A program made the translations under genes and the position numbers. Source: Mycobacterium sp. DL (GTDB taxonomy: Bacteria > Actinomycetota > Actinomycetes > Mycobacteriales > Mycobacteriaceae). From it: 64,000 nucleotides of DNA. The notes below the pieces were generated by a model. It had not been told where the DNA came from and did not search any database. It saw nothing but the letters and a program-made list of their open reading frames with translations. Positions 8,434 through 18,549 of this stretch are shown piece after piece. How positions within the stretch are numbered: position 1 is the first letter of the stretch; every line of letters starts with the position of its first letter. The DNA lies in assembly GCF_039729195.1 (NCBI RefSeq), contig NZ_CP155796.1, positions 3,038,001 through 3,102,000 on the forward strand, read 5' to 3'.

Positions 8434-8444
8434 AACACGTTCTA
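8431..8444. promoter_or_regulatory. KstR-type box
   Basis: TAGAACACGTTCTA fits the published KstR consensus TnnAACnnGTTnnA exactly and is a palindrome around AC. It begins in the stop codon of the TetR gene and lies 34 bases upstream of the VOC gene, which is followed by a KstD-like flavoprotein. KstR represses cholesterol catabolic genes in mycobacteria, and the downstream gene content fits that role. Confidence 0.6.
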
Positions 8445-8478
8445 GCCAGTGCGCTCCGCTGGCGATATTCTCGTAGCG

Positions 8479-8973
8479 ATGCCTGACCAGACACCTGTCC
8501 AGATTGCGTGGGTCACGCGCGACCTGCCGGCCACCGAAGCGGCGCTGACCTCGCTGCTCGGCGCCAAGAAGTGGGTACGGATGCCCGGCGTCCACTTCGC
8601 CCCAGACACCTGCTCGTACCGCGGGCAACCCGCGGACTTCATCGCCGACATCTCGTTCAGTTATGCCGGAGACACCCAACTCGAACTGATCGCTCCGGTG
8701 ACCGGTCGGAGCGTCTACACCGAGTTTCTCGACACCCGCGGGCCGGGCCTGCACCACATCTGCGTCGAGGCCGCCGATACCGAATCCTTCGAGGCTGCAG
8801 TTGCCGACGCCGAGCGCGCGGGCGCGCCGGTCGTCATGGCGGGAACCATGCCCGGCGGGATGCGGTTCGCGTACGTCTCCGCCGAGGACTCCGGTGTGCC
8901 CTACCTCGAGATCGCCTGCATACCACCGAAAATCCACGCGTTCTTTGACCATGTAAAGCGGGAGACCGCGTGA
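8479..8973 (+). CDS. VOC (glyoxalase/dioxygenase-fold) protein
   Basis: A 164-residue protein of the vicinal-oxygen-chelate superfamily, with two beta-alpha-beta-beta-beta units: IAWVTRDLPATEAAL opens the first and GLHHICVEAADTESFEAAV the second. The GLHHICV element contributes a metal-binding His in many members, and LELIAPVTG the matching acid side. The family includes glyoxalase I, methylmalonyl-CoA epimerase and extradiol dioxygenases; I cannot assign the reaction. The ATG at 8479 lacks a clear ribosome-binding site. The gene sits 34 bases after the KstR-type box and 19 bases before the KstD-like gene, so a two-gene steroid- or lipid-responsive operon is likely. Confidence 0.8.
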   Translation: MPDQTPVQIAWVTRDLPATEAALTSLLGAKKWVRMPGVHFAPDTCSYRGQPADFIADISFSYAGDTQLELIAPVTGRSVYTEFLDTRGPGLHHICVEAADTESFEAAVADAERAGAPVVMAGTMPGGMRFAYVSAEDSGVPYLEIACIPPKIHAFFDHVKRETA

Positions 8974-8992
8974 CACAGGAGCAGAATTGACC

Positions 8993-10495
8993 ATGCAGCA
9001 CATCCCGGAAACCGTGCCCGCCCGTGAGGTCACCTCGTGGTCCGAAGAGGCGGACGTCGTGGTTCTCGGCTTCGGTATCGCAGGCGGTTGCGCGGCCGTC
9101 AGTGCCGCAGCGGCCGGGGCGCGCGTCCTGGTGCTGGAGAAGGCCGCAGCAGCCGGTGGCACCACCTCGATGGCCGGCGGCCACTTCTATCTCGGCGGCG
9201 GCACCGCCGTCCAGCAGGCGACAGGCCACGACGATTCGCCGGAGGAGATGTACAAGTACCTGGTGTCGCAGTCCCGCGACCCCGAACACGACAAGATCCG
9301 CGCCTACTGCGACGGCAGCGTGGAGCACTTCAATTGGCTCGAGGCACTGGGCTTCGAGTTCGAGCGCAGCTATTACCCGGGCAAGGTCGTGGTCCCGCCG
9401 GGCACCGAAGGGTTGTCCTACACAGGCAACGAAAAGGTGTGGCCGTTCTGCGAGCAGGCCACCCCGGCGCCCCGTGGGCATTCCGTGCCGGTCCCCGGCG
9501 AACTGGGCGGCGCGTCGATGGTGATCGACCTCCTGGTCAAGCGCGCTGCCGACCTTGGTGTGCAGATCCGCTACGAGACCGGTGCGACAGCGCTCGTCAT
9601 CGACGACGACGGTGCGGTGGCCGGGGTGCGCTGGAAGCACTTCACCGAGACCGGCGAGGTCAAGGCCAAGTCCGTGGTCATCGCCGCGGGCGGCTTCGCG
9701 ATGAACGCCGACATGGTGGCCGAATACACGCCCGCCCTCGGTCAGGAACGCAAGACCAAACACCACGGCACGGTGGCCCCGTACATCCTCGGCAACCCCA
9801 ACGACGACGGACTGGGCATCAAGCTGGGCGCCTCGGCGGGCGGCGTGGCGACGAATCTGGACCAGTTGTTCATCACCGCGGCCGCGTACCCGCCGGAGAT
9901 CCTGCTGACCGGCGTCATCGTCAACTCCGATGGCAAGCGGTTCGTCGCCGAGGACTCCTACCATTCGCGCACCTCTGCGTTCGTGCTCGAACAACCGGAC
10001 CAATCGGCATATCTCATCGTCGACGAGGCGCACATGCAGATGCCCGAGATGCCGCTGATCAAGTTCATCGACGGTTGGGAGACGGTCGCGGAGATGGAGG
10101 CAGCCCTGGGGATCCCTTCGGGCAACCTCGCCGCGACCCTGGACCGCTACAACAGCAACGCCGCCGTGGGCGAGGACCCGGACTTCCACAAGCAGCCGGA
10201 ATACCTTGCCGCACAGGACACCGGCCCATGGGCGGCCTTCGACCTGACGCTGGGCCGAGCGATGTACTCCGGGTTCACGATGGGTGGTCTGAAGGTCTCG
10301 ATCGACGGCGAGGTGCTCCGCGAGGACGACAGCGTGATCCGCGGGCTGTACGCGGCGGGCGCCTGTGCCTCCAACATCGCCCAGGACGGCAAGGGTTACG
10401 CCAGCGGCACGCAGCTCGGTGAGGGATCGTTCTTCGGCAGGCGGGCCGGAGAGCACGCCGCCGAGCGTGCAGGCGCACAGCCCGCCCGCGACTGA
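8993..10495 (+). CDS. FAD-binding dehydrogenase, 3-ketosteroid dehydrogenase-like (Rv1817-like)
   Basis: A roughly 500-residue flavoprotein of the succinate dehydrogenase/fumarate reductase/KstD superfamily. FAD-binding motifs are VVVLGFGIAGGCAAVSAA near the start, VLEKAAAAGGTTSMAGG after it, and the late segment YAAGACASNIAQDGKGYASG, which corresponds to the C-terminal FAD-contact loop. Position matches Rv1817. 3-ketosteroid delta-1 dehydrogenases and related desaturases share this fold; the KstR-type box 5' of the operon supports a steroid-like substrate, but this is inference. Two starts are possible, TTG at 8987 and ATG at 8993, served by AGGAG at 8977-8981; I prefer the ATG. It ends nine bases from the convergent ABC transporter. 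Confidence 0.82.
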   Translation: MQHIPETVPAREVTSWSEEADVVVLGFGIAGGCAAVSAAAAGARVLVLEKAAAAGGTTSMAGGHFYLGGGTAVQQATGHDDSPEEMYKYLVSQSRDPEHDKIRAYCDGSVEHFNWLEALGFEFERSYYPGKVVVPPGTEGLSYTGNEKVWPFCEQATPAPRGHSVPVPGELGGASMVIDLLVKRAADLGVQIRYETGATALVIDDDGAVAGVRWKHFTETGEVKAKSVVIAAGGFAMNADMVAEYTPALGQERKTKHHGTVAPYILGNPNDDGLGIKLGASAGGVATNLDQLFITAAAYPPEILLTGVIVNSDGKRFVAEDSYHSRTSAFVLEQPDQSAYLIVDEAHMQMPEMPLIKFIDGWETVAEMEAALGIPSGNLAATLDRYNSNAAVGEDPDFHKQPEYLAAQDTGPWAAFDLTLGRAMYSGFTMGGLKVSIDGEVLREDDSVIRGLYAAGACASNIAQDGKGYASGTQLGEGSFFGRRAGEHAAERAGAQPARD

Positions 10496-10504
10496 CGGGC
10501 GAAG

Positions 10505-12424
10505 CTAGACCCGGGCGGGCTCGTCGCCGACGTCGCCGAGATACCACCGACCCTCGCCCAGCAGCTGCAACTGCCGGTTGTGGTGCTGCTCGACCGTACT
10601 GCGGTGACTGACGCTGACCACGATCGTGTCTGGTAGCTCCGAGCGAACAAGCCGGTAGAGCATCAACTCCAGGCCCTCGTCGAGTGCCGAGGTCGACTCG
10701 TCGAGGAAGACCGCCTGGGGCTTGGTCAGCAGGATGCGGGCGAAAGCGATTCGCTGTTGCTCGCCGGGGGAGAGGACCTTGGCCCAGTCCTGCTCCTCGT
10801 CCAGGCGGCCGGCCAGGTGTGGCAGCGCCACCTCGTCGAGCACCGCACGCAGATTCTCGTCGGTGATGCTGCCGGTCTCGTTCGGATACGACACCACGGT
10901 GCGCAGATCACCGAGCGGCACGTACGGCATCTGCGAGAGGAACATCGTCGCGTTCTCCTCGATCGGGTACCTGATCGCACCGGAGGCGTACGGCCACAAC
11001 CGTCCGAGGCTGCGCAGCAGCGTGGTCTTTCCGCTGCCCGAGGCGCCGGTGATCACCAGCGCGTCCCCGCGCTCCAGCGACAGGTCGAGAGGGTCGATCA
11101 GCTGACGGCCGTCGGGGGTTCGCACCTCGACGTCGTCCAACTCGACACGGCCGTCGGTGGAATCAGTCGCGTCGAGCGAGGGCAGCGCCCGGCCCTGTTC
11201 GTTGGCGATCACCAGGCCGTGCAGGCGGATGATCGCGGCGCGGTAGCCGGCGAAGTTGTCGTAGGCATTGCGGAAGAACGACAGCCCGGTGAGGATCTCG
11301 CGGAAGGCGCTCGCTGTCTGCGAGAGCTGTCCCAGGGTGATCTCACCGTTGTAGAACCGGGAGAACTGCACGATGTAGGGGATCAGCTCCTGCGCCTGGC
11401 TGATCGAGAGGTTCCAGCCCAGGAACGCCGCCAGCCTGTTCACGTATTTTTTGTAGTTCGCCACGATCGGCGCGAAGCGGCGCCGCAACCCGGTGCGCTC
11501 GGCGACCTCACCCCGGTAGAACGCCACCGCTTCGGCCGCGTCACGCAGTCGCACCAACGCGTACCGGAAGGCGGCGTTGAACTTCTCGTTGTTGAACGAC
11601 AGCGTGATGATCGGCCGGCCGATGATGAACGCGACAACGGTGGCGAACAGGATGTAGACGATGCCGATGACGAACATCGCCTTCGGTAGCTCGAAACCGA
11701 TCAGCGGCAGAGTCACCGGCCCCGACAGGTTCCACAGGATCGTGGTGAAGGAGATCATCGAGGCGATCGAGGCGACGGCGCCGAACAGCAGCGTGGTTCC
11801 CGACGTGTTGTTCGGGGTGTTGGGCAGGGCTCCGACACCGGCGGTGAAGATGTCGATGTCGGCCTGGATGCGCTGGTCGGGGTTGTCGATGGTGTCGTCG
11901 ATGAACCGTGTCCGGTAGTAGGCCTTGCCGTCGAGCCAGTCGCCGGTCAGCTCGTCGGTGAGCCACGTTCGCCACCGGAGCATGAACCGCTGGGTGACGA
12001 ACAGGTCGAGCATGATGGTGGCGACGTTGATGACGGCCAGAACCGCGAAGACGCCCATCGACATCCAGAAGCCACTGCCTCCCGACTCCTTCACCGCGTC
12101 GTCGCCCGCGCCGACACCGGACGCGATGACCTGGAAGCTGGTCATCATGTCGTTGCCCTGGAAGCTGAACAACACCGACAGTCGCACGCTTGCGATGACC
12201 AGCAGCAGGATGCCTGCCAGCCACACCCAGACGACGACACTCTCGGGGCCGGTGAAGTATCCGCGGGTGACCCGCCAGAACTGCCGACCCCAGGTCGTGT
12301 AGCGGGCGATCAGCACCAGCACGATGAGCGTCGAGACCGCTGCGTACGCCCAGCCCTGGGCGATCCACCAGAGCGATGTCCAGAGCTCGCTGCCCCAATC
12401 CAGCGTCGGGGTGAACGTTTCCAT
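10505..12424 (-). CDS. bacA: BacA/SbmA-type ABC transporter with fused ATPase (Rv1819c-like), copy 1
   Basis: A 639-residue inner-membrane transporter. The N-terminal half has an SbmA/BacA-like membrane domain with about six helices, including the family segment [15 protein letters not shown] (residues 46-60), and the C-terminal half is an ATPase with Walker [10 protein letters not shown] near residue 460, signature [15 protein letters not shown] and Walker B AVFLDES. Position matches Rv1819c, which imports vitamin B12 and hydrophilic compounds such as bleomycin and is needed for chronic infection by M. tuberculosis. It is the second of two tandem copies on this strand, 46 bases downstream of the other, and of the two it shows no obvious loss of motifs. 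Either copy could be the true Rv1819c ortholog. Confidence 0.88.
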   Translation of the reverse strand: METFTPTLDWGSELWTSLWWIAQGWAYAAVSTLIVLVLIARYTTWGRQFWRVTRGYFTGPESVVVWVWLAGILLLVIASVRLSVLFSFQGNDMMTSFQVIASGVGAGDDAVKESGGSGFWMSMGVFAVLAVINVATIMLDLFVTQRFMLRWRTWLTDELTGDWLDGKAYYRTRFIDDTIDNPDQRIQADIDIFTAGVGALPNTPNNTSGTTLLFGAVASIASMISFTTILWNLSGPVTLPLIGFELPKAMFVIGIVYILFATVVAFIIGRPIITLSFNNEKFNAAFRYALVRLRDAAEAVAFYRGEVAERTGLRRRFAPIVANYKKYVNRLAAFLGWNLSISQAQELIPYIVQFSRFYNGEITLGQLSQTASAFREILTGLSFFRNAYDNFAGYRAAIIRLHGLVIANEQGRALPSLDATDSTDGRVELDDVEVRTPDGRQLIDPLDLSLERGDALVITGASGSGKTTLLRSLGRLWPYASGAIRYPIEENATMFLSQMPYVPLGDLRTVVSYPNETGSITDENLRAVLDEVALPHLAGRLDEEQDWAKVLSPGEQQRIAFARILLTKPQAVFLDESTSALDEGLELMLYRLVRSELPDTIVVSVSHRSTVEQHHNRQLQLLGEGRWYLGDVGDEPARV

Positions 12425-12470
12425 TCGGGCAAACTACCCCGACACACTGCCGCCGGCGTGTTGTGGCGGG

Positions 12471-14390
12471 CTATCCCGACGGGGCGAGTCGACCCAGCCG
12501 CCAGGACCCGTCTCCGGTGAGTTCCAGGCGGCGGCCGTGGAACTGCTGCACGGTCGCTCGGTGACTGACACTGACGACGACGGTCTCCGGCAGCGCGGCG
12601 CGCAGGGCCCGGTAGAGCATCTGCTCGAGACCCTCGTCCATCGACGACGTCGTCTCGTCGAGGAACACCACAGCGGGCCGGCTCAGCAGGATGCGCGCGA
12701 ATGCGATGCGCTGCTGCTCGCCGACCGAGAGCACCTTGGCCCACTCCTGGACGTCACTGAGCCGGATCACCAAGTGCGACAGCGCCACATCGCTCAGCGC
12801 CTGCTGCACTGCCCGATCCTCGACTGTGCCGGGCGGCAACGGATAGGTGACCACCGTGCGCAGGTCACCGATCGGCAGGTAGGGCAGCTGCGGCACGAAC
12901 ATCGCGGCGTCCCGCCCCTGCGGCAGGTTGACCCGGCCTGACGCGAACGGCCACAGTCCGGCCAGACTCTGCAGCAGTACCGTTTTGCCGACCCCCGAGG
13001 GACCGGTGATCAGCAGTGTCTCACCGGGATCCAGGTGTACGTCCAGCGCCCGGACCAGCGGGGTTCCGTCCGGCCTGCGCACCTCGACCGCCACCACGTC
13101 GAGGGAGCGGTCACCGGACTCCTCGGTGGCCACCGAGGTGAACGTCGCGGCCCGCGCGTTCTGGTCGGCCAGTCCGTCGAGCCGGATGATCACCGCGCGG
13201 TAGCTCGCGAACTGGTCGTAGGCGTTGCGGAAGAACGACAGCGAATCGTGGATCGCGCCGAAGGCGTTCGAGGACTGCCACACATCGCCGAAGGACAGCC
13301 GCTGCGCGAACAGCCCCTGCGCCTGCACCAGCCACGGCAGCGGGTTGATGGCCTGGCTCATCGACACATTCCAGCCGAAGAACAACATCATCCGGTTGAG
13401 CCAGCCGCGGTAGTTGTCCATCACCGAATCCAGTCGGCCCTTGAGCAACCGCCGCTCGGCGGGCTCACCCCGGTACAGCCCGATGGCCGCACCCGCGTCG
13501 CGCACCCGCACCAGCGCGTAGCGCAGACCTGCGTTGCGGACCTCGTTGAGGTAGCTGAGCCGGATCAACGGTCGGCCGATGACCACCGCGACGATGGTGG
13601 CCACCAGCACGTAGCCGAGCACGATCCAGAACAGCGCGCGGGGGAGGGTCAGACCGCCGATCGTGACGGACTCCGACAGTCGCCACAGAATCGTGCCGAA
13701 CGACAGCACCGACAACACGGCCTCCACCGCTCCGAACAACAAGGTGTTGCCCGAGTTGTAGATCGGGTTGTTGGTCTCGCCGCCGACACCGGTGGTGAAC
13801 ACGTCGATGTCCTGCTGGATCCGCTGATCCGGATTGTCGATCGGCCTGCCGGCGAACTGGGCCCGGAAGTACGCGAGATCGCCGAGCCAATCGTCGATGT
13901 AGCGGTGGCTCAGCCAGATTCGCCACCGCATGATGAAGCGCTGCATCACGTACATGTCGAGCAGCAGTCGCACGATGAAACAGCCCGCCAGCACGGCGAA
14001 CACCGTCATCGTCGCCCAGAACCCCGCGATGCCGCTCGCCCTGCGCGCATCCGCGTCCGACGTGCCGCCCTGGAACGCAACCTGCAGCGCGGTGAACAGA
14101 TCGTTGACGTAGTAGGTCAGCAACACGTTGATGCGCACCGAGACGACCACCGACAGCAGCAGAAGCGCGAAGAGCAGCCACACCACAGCGCTCTGCCTGC
14201 CGGTGAAGTAATCGCCTGTGACACGCCAGAACTGGCGCCCCCACCCGGTGAAGCGGCCGATCGCGACGAGGATCAACACCAGGCAGACCGCGGTGAGGAA
14301 GAAGGTCTGCGCAACCCATAGGGCCGAACTGGACAGCTCGCTGCTCCAGTCCAGGGACGGCTCGAACGCGTCGTCGTTCACATCGAGCAC
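12471..14390 (-). CDS. BacA/SbmA-type ABC transporter with fused ATPase, copy 2
   Basis: This protein has the same length (639 residues) and domain plan as its downstream neighbour: membrane segment [15 protein letters not shown], intact ATPase motifs GPSGVGKTV (near residue 462), [15 protein letters not shown] and VVFLDETTS, and the same NPDQRIQ-DID-FTTGVG patch in the loop after the third helix. The two are clearly paralogs with substantial divergence in the membrane helices, so the duplication is not very recent and both are probably functional. Each is a half transporter, so they may form homodimers or a heterodimer. The FAD monooxygenase gene lies 81 bases upstream on the same strand. 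The substrate may differ from that of the Rv1819c type. Confidence 0.86.
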   Translation of the reverse strand: MLDVNDDAFEPSLDWSSELSSSALWVAQTFFLTAVCLVLILVAIGRFTGWGRQFWRVTGDYFTGRQSAVVWLLFALLLLSVVVSVRINVLLTYYVNDLFTALQVAFQGGTSDADARRASGIAGFWATMTVFAVLAGCFIVRLLLDMYVMQRFIMRWRIWLSHRYIDDWLGDLAYFRAQFAGRPIDNPDQRIQQDIDVFTTGVGGETNNPIYNSGNTLLFGAVEAVLSVLSFGTILWRLSESVTIGGLTLPRALFWIVLGYVLVATIVAVVIGRPLIRLSYLNEVRNAGLRYALVRVRDAGAAIGLYRGEPAERRLLKGRLDSVMDNYRGWLNRMMLFFGWNVSMSQAINPLPWLVQAQGLFAQRLSFGDVWQSSNAFGAIHDSLSFFRNAYDQFASYRAVIIRLDGLADQNARAATFTSVATEESGDRSLDVVAVEVRRPDGTPLVRALDVHLDPGETLLITGPSGVGKTVLLQSLAGLWPFASGRVNLPQGRDAAMFVPQLPYLPIGDLRTVVTYPLPPGTVEDRAVQQALSDVALSHLVIRLSDVQEWAKVLSVGEQQRIAFARILLSRPAVVFLDETTSSMDEGLEQMLYRALRAALPETVVVSVSHRATVQQFHGRRLELTGDGSWRLGRLAPSG

Positions 14391-14471
14391 CTCCCCCCGC
14401 GCGCGAGCCCGTCTGCGGGGAAGCTACCGCAGCCCGCCGCCGCAGGTGGGGAGGATGCCCGGCTCAGCGGC

Positions 14472-16124
14472 CTATCGGAATGTCAGGCGCAGGGCGGCGC
14501 GCACGCCGTCGACGTCCGGTGCGCCCTCGTGCTGGACGTAGGCGAGATATCCGTCCGGACGAACCAGGTACGCCGATGAGTTCGAGGTTCGGTAGGTGTG
14601 CGCGAAGTCGCCGTCCTCGTCGGTGATCAGCGGAAGGACCGTCGTGGCCACCTCGGCCGGTCCGGCCGCGACCAGGTAGACGTCCAGCAAGCCGTGCGCC
14701 GCCTCGACAGCGGCCGCCGCGATGCTCTCGAACCCCGCGACCTCGTCCCTGCCCGCCGTGGCGCCGGCATAAAGCAGCAGGGTGTGCTCGCGGGCAGTCA
14801 GCAGGGAGAAGAGCCGGAACGAACCGGTGACCACCGCGCGGGTCAGCCCGCGCACGTCGGGCGCCCGCTCACCGGCGGCCGGTCCAGATGTCGTCGCTGC
14901 TGCGGGGCTCACGATCGGGCTGCCGGCGTAGTCGATCAACAGTTGCGCCTCGCGCCGGACGACAAAATCGGGATCGGCGGAATCGGCGCCTATCCCTTCG
15001 CGCGCACTGCGCACCGTGCGGCCGACGACCTCCTCGCCGATCGGACGACGTTCGGCGTCGTAGCTGTCCAACAGCCCCGGTGCCGCGACCCCCGAAACCG
15101 CCAGCGAGAGCTTCCATGCCAGATTGTGGGCGTCCTGGATTCCGGTGTTCATCCCCTGCGCCCCCGTCGGTGGGTGGATGTGGGCGGCGTCGCCGGCGAC
15201 GAACACCCGGCTCGACCCCGCGGGCAGGCTGTACCGGTCCACGATGCGGTGGCTGATCCGGAAGACCGACGACCACCGCAGGTTGCGGGCAACCACCCGT
15301 TCGGGGGAGAGGCGGTCGATGACGGCCTGGATGTGGTGCAGCTCAGGAGTGCGGTCACCGGAGAATCCGTGCGCCACCCCGTCGCCCGCCACCTGGTCCC
15401 CGCGCAACTCGTCGGGGACCAGCATCGACATCCGGTAGCGGCCGCGGCCGGGAAGCGGGATACACACCAGCAGGTCGTCGGTGGTGCCGTCGGTCTGGTG
15501 CATCGACCGGATGCCGTAACCGGCGGGCATCGACCAGTCGACCTCGACGTCGCCGAGCATGTACTGCTCCTCGAACGCCGCACCCTCGAACGTCAGCCCC
15601 AGTGTCCTGCGCACGACGCTGTGGGCGCCGTCGGCACCGATCAGATACCCCGCGCGCACCGTCTGATCACCGCGGTCGCAGGACACGGTCGCGCTCACTC
15701 CGTGAGCGTCGTGGTCGAAGCCCGTCAGCCTGCTCCCGCGTTCGACCGTCACCCCGCGCAGGGCCAACTCCTCGCGCAGGACATGTTCGGTCTCGTACTG
15801 CGGAATGCAGAAGAACCCGAACGGAACGTCGGCCGGCACCGGCAACTCCATGCGCGCGACCTGCTGACCGTTGACGTAGACGATCTGGCCGTTCATCCGG
15901 GTGCCCGCGTCGAGGATACGGCGCAACACCCCCATGCCCTCGAAAATCTCCAGCGTGCGTGGTTGCACGCCAACGGCTTTGGCATAACGCGGGGGCTCGA
16001 GCAGTGGATCGATGATCCGGCAGCCGATACCGCGGCGGGTCAGTTCGAGAGCGGCGGTGAGCCCGACCGGGCCGGCACCGGCGATGAGGACAGGGGTCTC
16101 GTAGACGGCGCGGGTCGCACTCAC
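14472..16124 (-). CDS. FAD-dependent aromatic monooxygenase (PHBH/PheA fold)
   Basis: A 550-residue class A flavin monooxygenase. The three diagnostic motifs are present: GAGPVGLTAALELTRRG near the start (GxGxxG), GADGAH at about residues 163-168 (DG motif), and FVAGDAAHIHPPTGAQGMN at about 309-327 (GD motif with the HPxGxQGxN flavin contact). The last ~170 residues match the thioredoxin-like C-terminal domain of phenol-type hydroxylases. Such enzymes hydroxylate phenolic or quinone substrates with NAD(P)H and oxygen; the substrate is unknown. I chose GTG at 16122-16124 (VSATRAVYETPVLIAG), since the frame upstream to 16247 overlaps the secA2 start. It is divergent from secA2 (67 bases apart) and upstream of the BacA-like pair. 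Confidence 0.86.
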   Translation of the reverse strand: MSATRAVYETPVLIAGAGPVGLTAALELTRRGIGCRIIDPLLEPPRYAKAVGVQPRTLEIFEGMGVLRRILDAGTRMNGQIVYVNGQQVARMELPVPADVPFGFFCIPQYETEHVLREELALRGVTVERGSRLTGFDHDAHGVSATVSCDRGDQTVRAGYLIGADGAHSVVRRTLGLTFEGAAFEEQYMLGDVEVDWSMPAGYGIRSMHQTDGTTDDLLVCIPLPGRGRYRMSMLVPDELRGDQVAGDGVAHGFSGDRTPELHHIQAVIDRLSPERVVARNLRWSSVFRISHRIVDRYSLPAGSSRVFVAGDAAHIHPPTGAQGMNTGIQDAHNLAWKLSLAVSGVAAPGLLDSYDAERRPIGEEVVGRTVRSAREGIGADSADPDFVVRREAQLLIDYAGSPIVSPAAATTSGPAAGERAPDVRGLTRAVVTGSFRLFSLLTAREHTLLLYAGATAGRDEVAGFESIAAAAVEAAHGLLDVYLVAAGPAEVATTVLPLITDEDGDFAHTYRTSNSSAYLVRPDGYLAYVQHEGAPDVDGVRAALRLTFR

Positions 16125-16191
16125 CGGGTGAGTATGGAGCTCCGTTCGGCCTACGGGAAGGGGTCCGACGCGGGCCGCGTACCGTAAACAT

Positions 16192-18540
16192 GTGGCTCGG
16201 ACCTCTTCTAAGACCTCGTCGAAACCCAGGACAGGGCGGCTGTCCAATCGCTTCTGGAAGCTGCTCGGAGCGAGCGCGGAGAAGGATCAGACACAGTCGA
16301 CCGAGCTCGTCGACAAGTCCGCCGAATTCGATGCCAAGGCGGCCGAACTCGACGATGAGCAGCTACGCAAGGCGGCCCAGCTGCTCGAGCTCGACGACCT
16401 GGCGGACTCCGCCGATCTGCCACAGTTCCTGGCGATCGCCCGGGAGGCGGCCGAACGGACCACCACCCTGCGTCCCTTCGACGTGCAGTTGCAGGCCGCC
16501 CTGCGGATGCTCGCCGGCGACGTCGTCGAGATGGCCACAGGCGAGGGCAAGACCCTGTCCGGCGCGATCGCCGCCGCCGGTTATGCGCTGGCGGGCCGCC
16601 GGGTGCACGTCATCACCATCAACGACTACCTCGCCCGCCGCGACGCCGAGTGGATGGCTCCGCTGATCGAGGCCATGGGACTGACCGTCGGCTGGATCAC
16701 CGCCGAGTCCACCGCCGCACAGCGCCGCGAGGCCTACCAGTGCAACGTCACCTACGCCTCGGTCAACGAGATCGGCTTCGACGTGTTGCGCGACCAGCTG
16801 GTCACCGACGTCGAGGACCTGGTGTCCCCGAACCCCGACGTGGCGCTGATCGACGAGGCCGACTCGGTCCTCGTCGACGAGGCGCTGGTGCCGCTGGTGC
16901 TGGCCGGCACCAGCCACCGGGAGACGCCCCGGATCGAGCTCATCCGGCTGGTCGGCGAGCTCACCGAGGGCAAGGACTTCGCTGCGGACAGCGACAGCCG
17001 CAACGTGCATCTCACCGAATCGGGCGCCCTGAAGGTGGAGGCGGCGCTCGGCGGGATCGACCTGTACTCCGAGGAGCACGTCGCCACCACGCTCACCGAG
17101 ATCAACGTCGCCCTGCACGCCCACGTGCTGCTGCAGCGCGACATCCACTACATCGTCCGCGACGACGCCGTGCACCTGATCAACGCCTCCCGCGGCCGGA
17201 TCGCGACCCTGCAGCGCTGGCCGGACGGCCTCCAGGCTGCCGTCGAAGCCAAGGAGGGGATCGAGACCACCGAGACCGGGGAGGTGCTCGACACCATCAC
17301 GGTGCAGGCGTTGATCAACCGGTACCCCACGGTGTGCGGAATGACCGGCACCGCGCTGGCCGCCGGCGAGCAGCTGCGCCAGTTCTACAAGCTGGGTGTG
17401 TCCCCGATCCCGCCCAACGCCCCCAACATCCGCGAAGACGAGACCGACCGGGTGTACGTCTCCGTAGCGGCCAAGAACGAGGGCATCATCGAGCACATCG
17501 CGACCGTTCACCAGACCGGTCAGCCGGTGCTGGTCGGGACCCGCGACGTCGCCGAGTCCGAGGACCTGCACGCGCGGCTGGTCAAAGCCGGGGTACCCGC
17601 TGTGGTCCTCAACGCCAAGAACGACGCCGAAGAGGCGGCCGTCATCGCCGAGGCGGGCGCGCTGGGCGCGGTCACCGTCTCCACCCAGATGGCCGGCCGC
17701 GGCACCGACATCCGACTGGGCGGTTCGGACGAATCAGACCACGATGCGGTGGCCGATCTCGGTGGACTCCACGTCATCGGCACCGGGCGACATCACACCG
17801 AGCGGCTGGACAACCAGCTGCGGGGTCGCGCCGGGCGACAGGGCGACCCCGGCTCGTCGGTGTTCTTCTCCAGTTGGGAGGACGACGTCGTGGTGTCACA
17901 TCTCGAGGGCAACAAGTTGCCGCTGGACTGTGATGAGGACGGTCTCGTGGTCAGCCCGAAGGCGGCGACCCTGCTCGAACACGCCCAGCGGATCGCCGAG
18001 GGTCGACTACTCGACGTGCACGCCACCACGTGGCGCTACAACCAGCTGATCGCCCAGCAGCGTTCGATACTCGTGGAGCGCCGGGACAAACTGCTGCGCA
18101 CCGATACCGCGCGCGAGGAACTGGCCGAGCTGTCGCCGACGCGCTACGAGGAACTCGTCGAGCAACTCGGCCCGGACGGCGAGGAGAAGCTGACGAAGAT
18201 CTGCCGGCTGATCATGCTCTACCACCTCGACCGCGGCTGGACCGAGCACCTGGCCTACCTGGCCGACATCCGGGAGAGCATCCACCTGCGCGCCCTCGGC
18301 CGGCAGAATCCGCTCGACGAATTCCACCGGATGGCCGTCGACGCCTTCGCCTCGCTGGCCGCCGACGCCATCGAAGCGGCCCAGCAGACGTTCGACACCG
18401 CGCCGTCGATCGAGGACGAGCAGGGTGTCGATCTGTCCAAGCTCGCGCGGCCGACCTCGACGTGGACGTACATGGTGCACGACAACCCGCTGTCGGAGGA
18501 CTCCATGTCGGCGCTGAGCCTGCCCGGCGTGTTCCGCTAG
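16192..18540 (+). CDS. secA2: Accessory preprotein translocase ATPase SecA2
   Basis: A 782-residue SecA-type motor. The nucleotide-binding motif MATGEGKT is at residues 114-121, the Walker [15 protein letters not shown] follows about 105 residues later, and [20 protein letters not shown] and [10 protein letters not shown] are the conserved motor motifs. It lacks the C-terminal zinc-binding linker of SecA1 and ends SLPGVFR, and its length is that of SecA2 (Rv1821, about 808 residues). SecA2 exports a small set of proteins, including virulence-linked ones, together with the SecYEG channel. The GTG at 16192 begins [11 protein letters not shown]; a longer start cannot be excluded but none is in frame nearby. 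Gene order (secA2, pgsA2) is as in other mycobacteria. Confidence 0.95.
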   Translation: MARTSSKTSSKPRTGRLSNRFWKLLGASAEKDQTQSTELVDKSAEFDAKAAELDDEQLRKAAQLLELDDLADSADLPQFLAIAREAAERTTTLRPFDVQLQAALRMLAGDVVEMATGEGKTLSGAIAAAGYALAGRRVHVITINDYLARRDAEWMAPLIEAMGLTVGWITAESTAAQRREAYQCNVTYASVNEIGFDVLRDQLVTDVEDLVSPNPDVALIDEADSVLVDEALVPLVLAGTSHRETPRIELIRLVGELTEGKDFAADSDSRNVHLTESGALKVEAALGGIDLYSEEHVATTLTEINVALHAHVLLQRDIHYIVRDDAVHLINASRGRIATLQRWPDGLQAAVEAKEGIETTETGEVLDTITVQALINRYPTVCGMTGTALAAGEQLRQFYKLGVSPIPPNAPNIREDETDRVYVSVAAKNEGIIEHIATVHQTGQPVLVGTRDVAESEDLHARLVKAGVPAVVLNAKNDAEEAAVIAEAGALGAVTVSTQMAGRGTDIRLGGSDESDHDAVADLGGLHVIGTGRHHTERLDNQLRGRAGRQGDPGSSVFFSSWEDDVVVSHLEGNKLPLDCDEDGLVVSPKAATLLEHAQRIAEGRLLDVHATTWRYNQLIAQQRSILVERRDKLLRTDTAREELAELSPTRYEELVEQLGPDGEEKLTKICRLIMLYHLDRGWTEHLAYLADIRESIHLRALGRQNPLDEFHRMAVDAFASLAADAIEAAQQTFDTAPSIEDEQGVDLSKLARPTSTWTYMVHDNPLSEDSMSALSLPGVFR

Positions 18541-18549
18541 GTTCTACCC

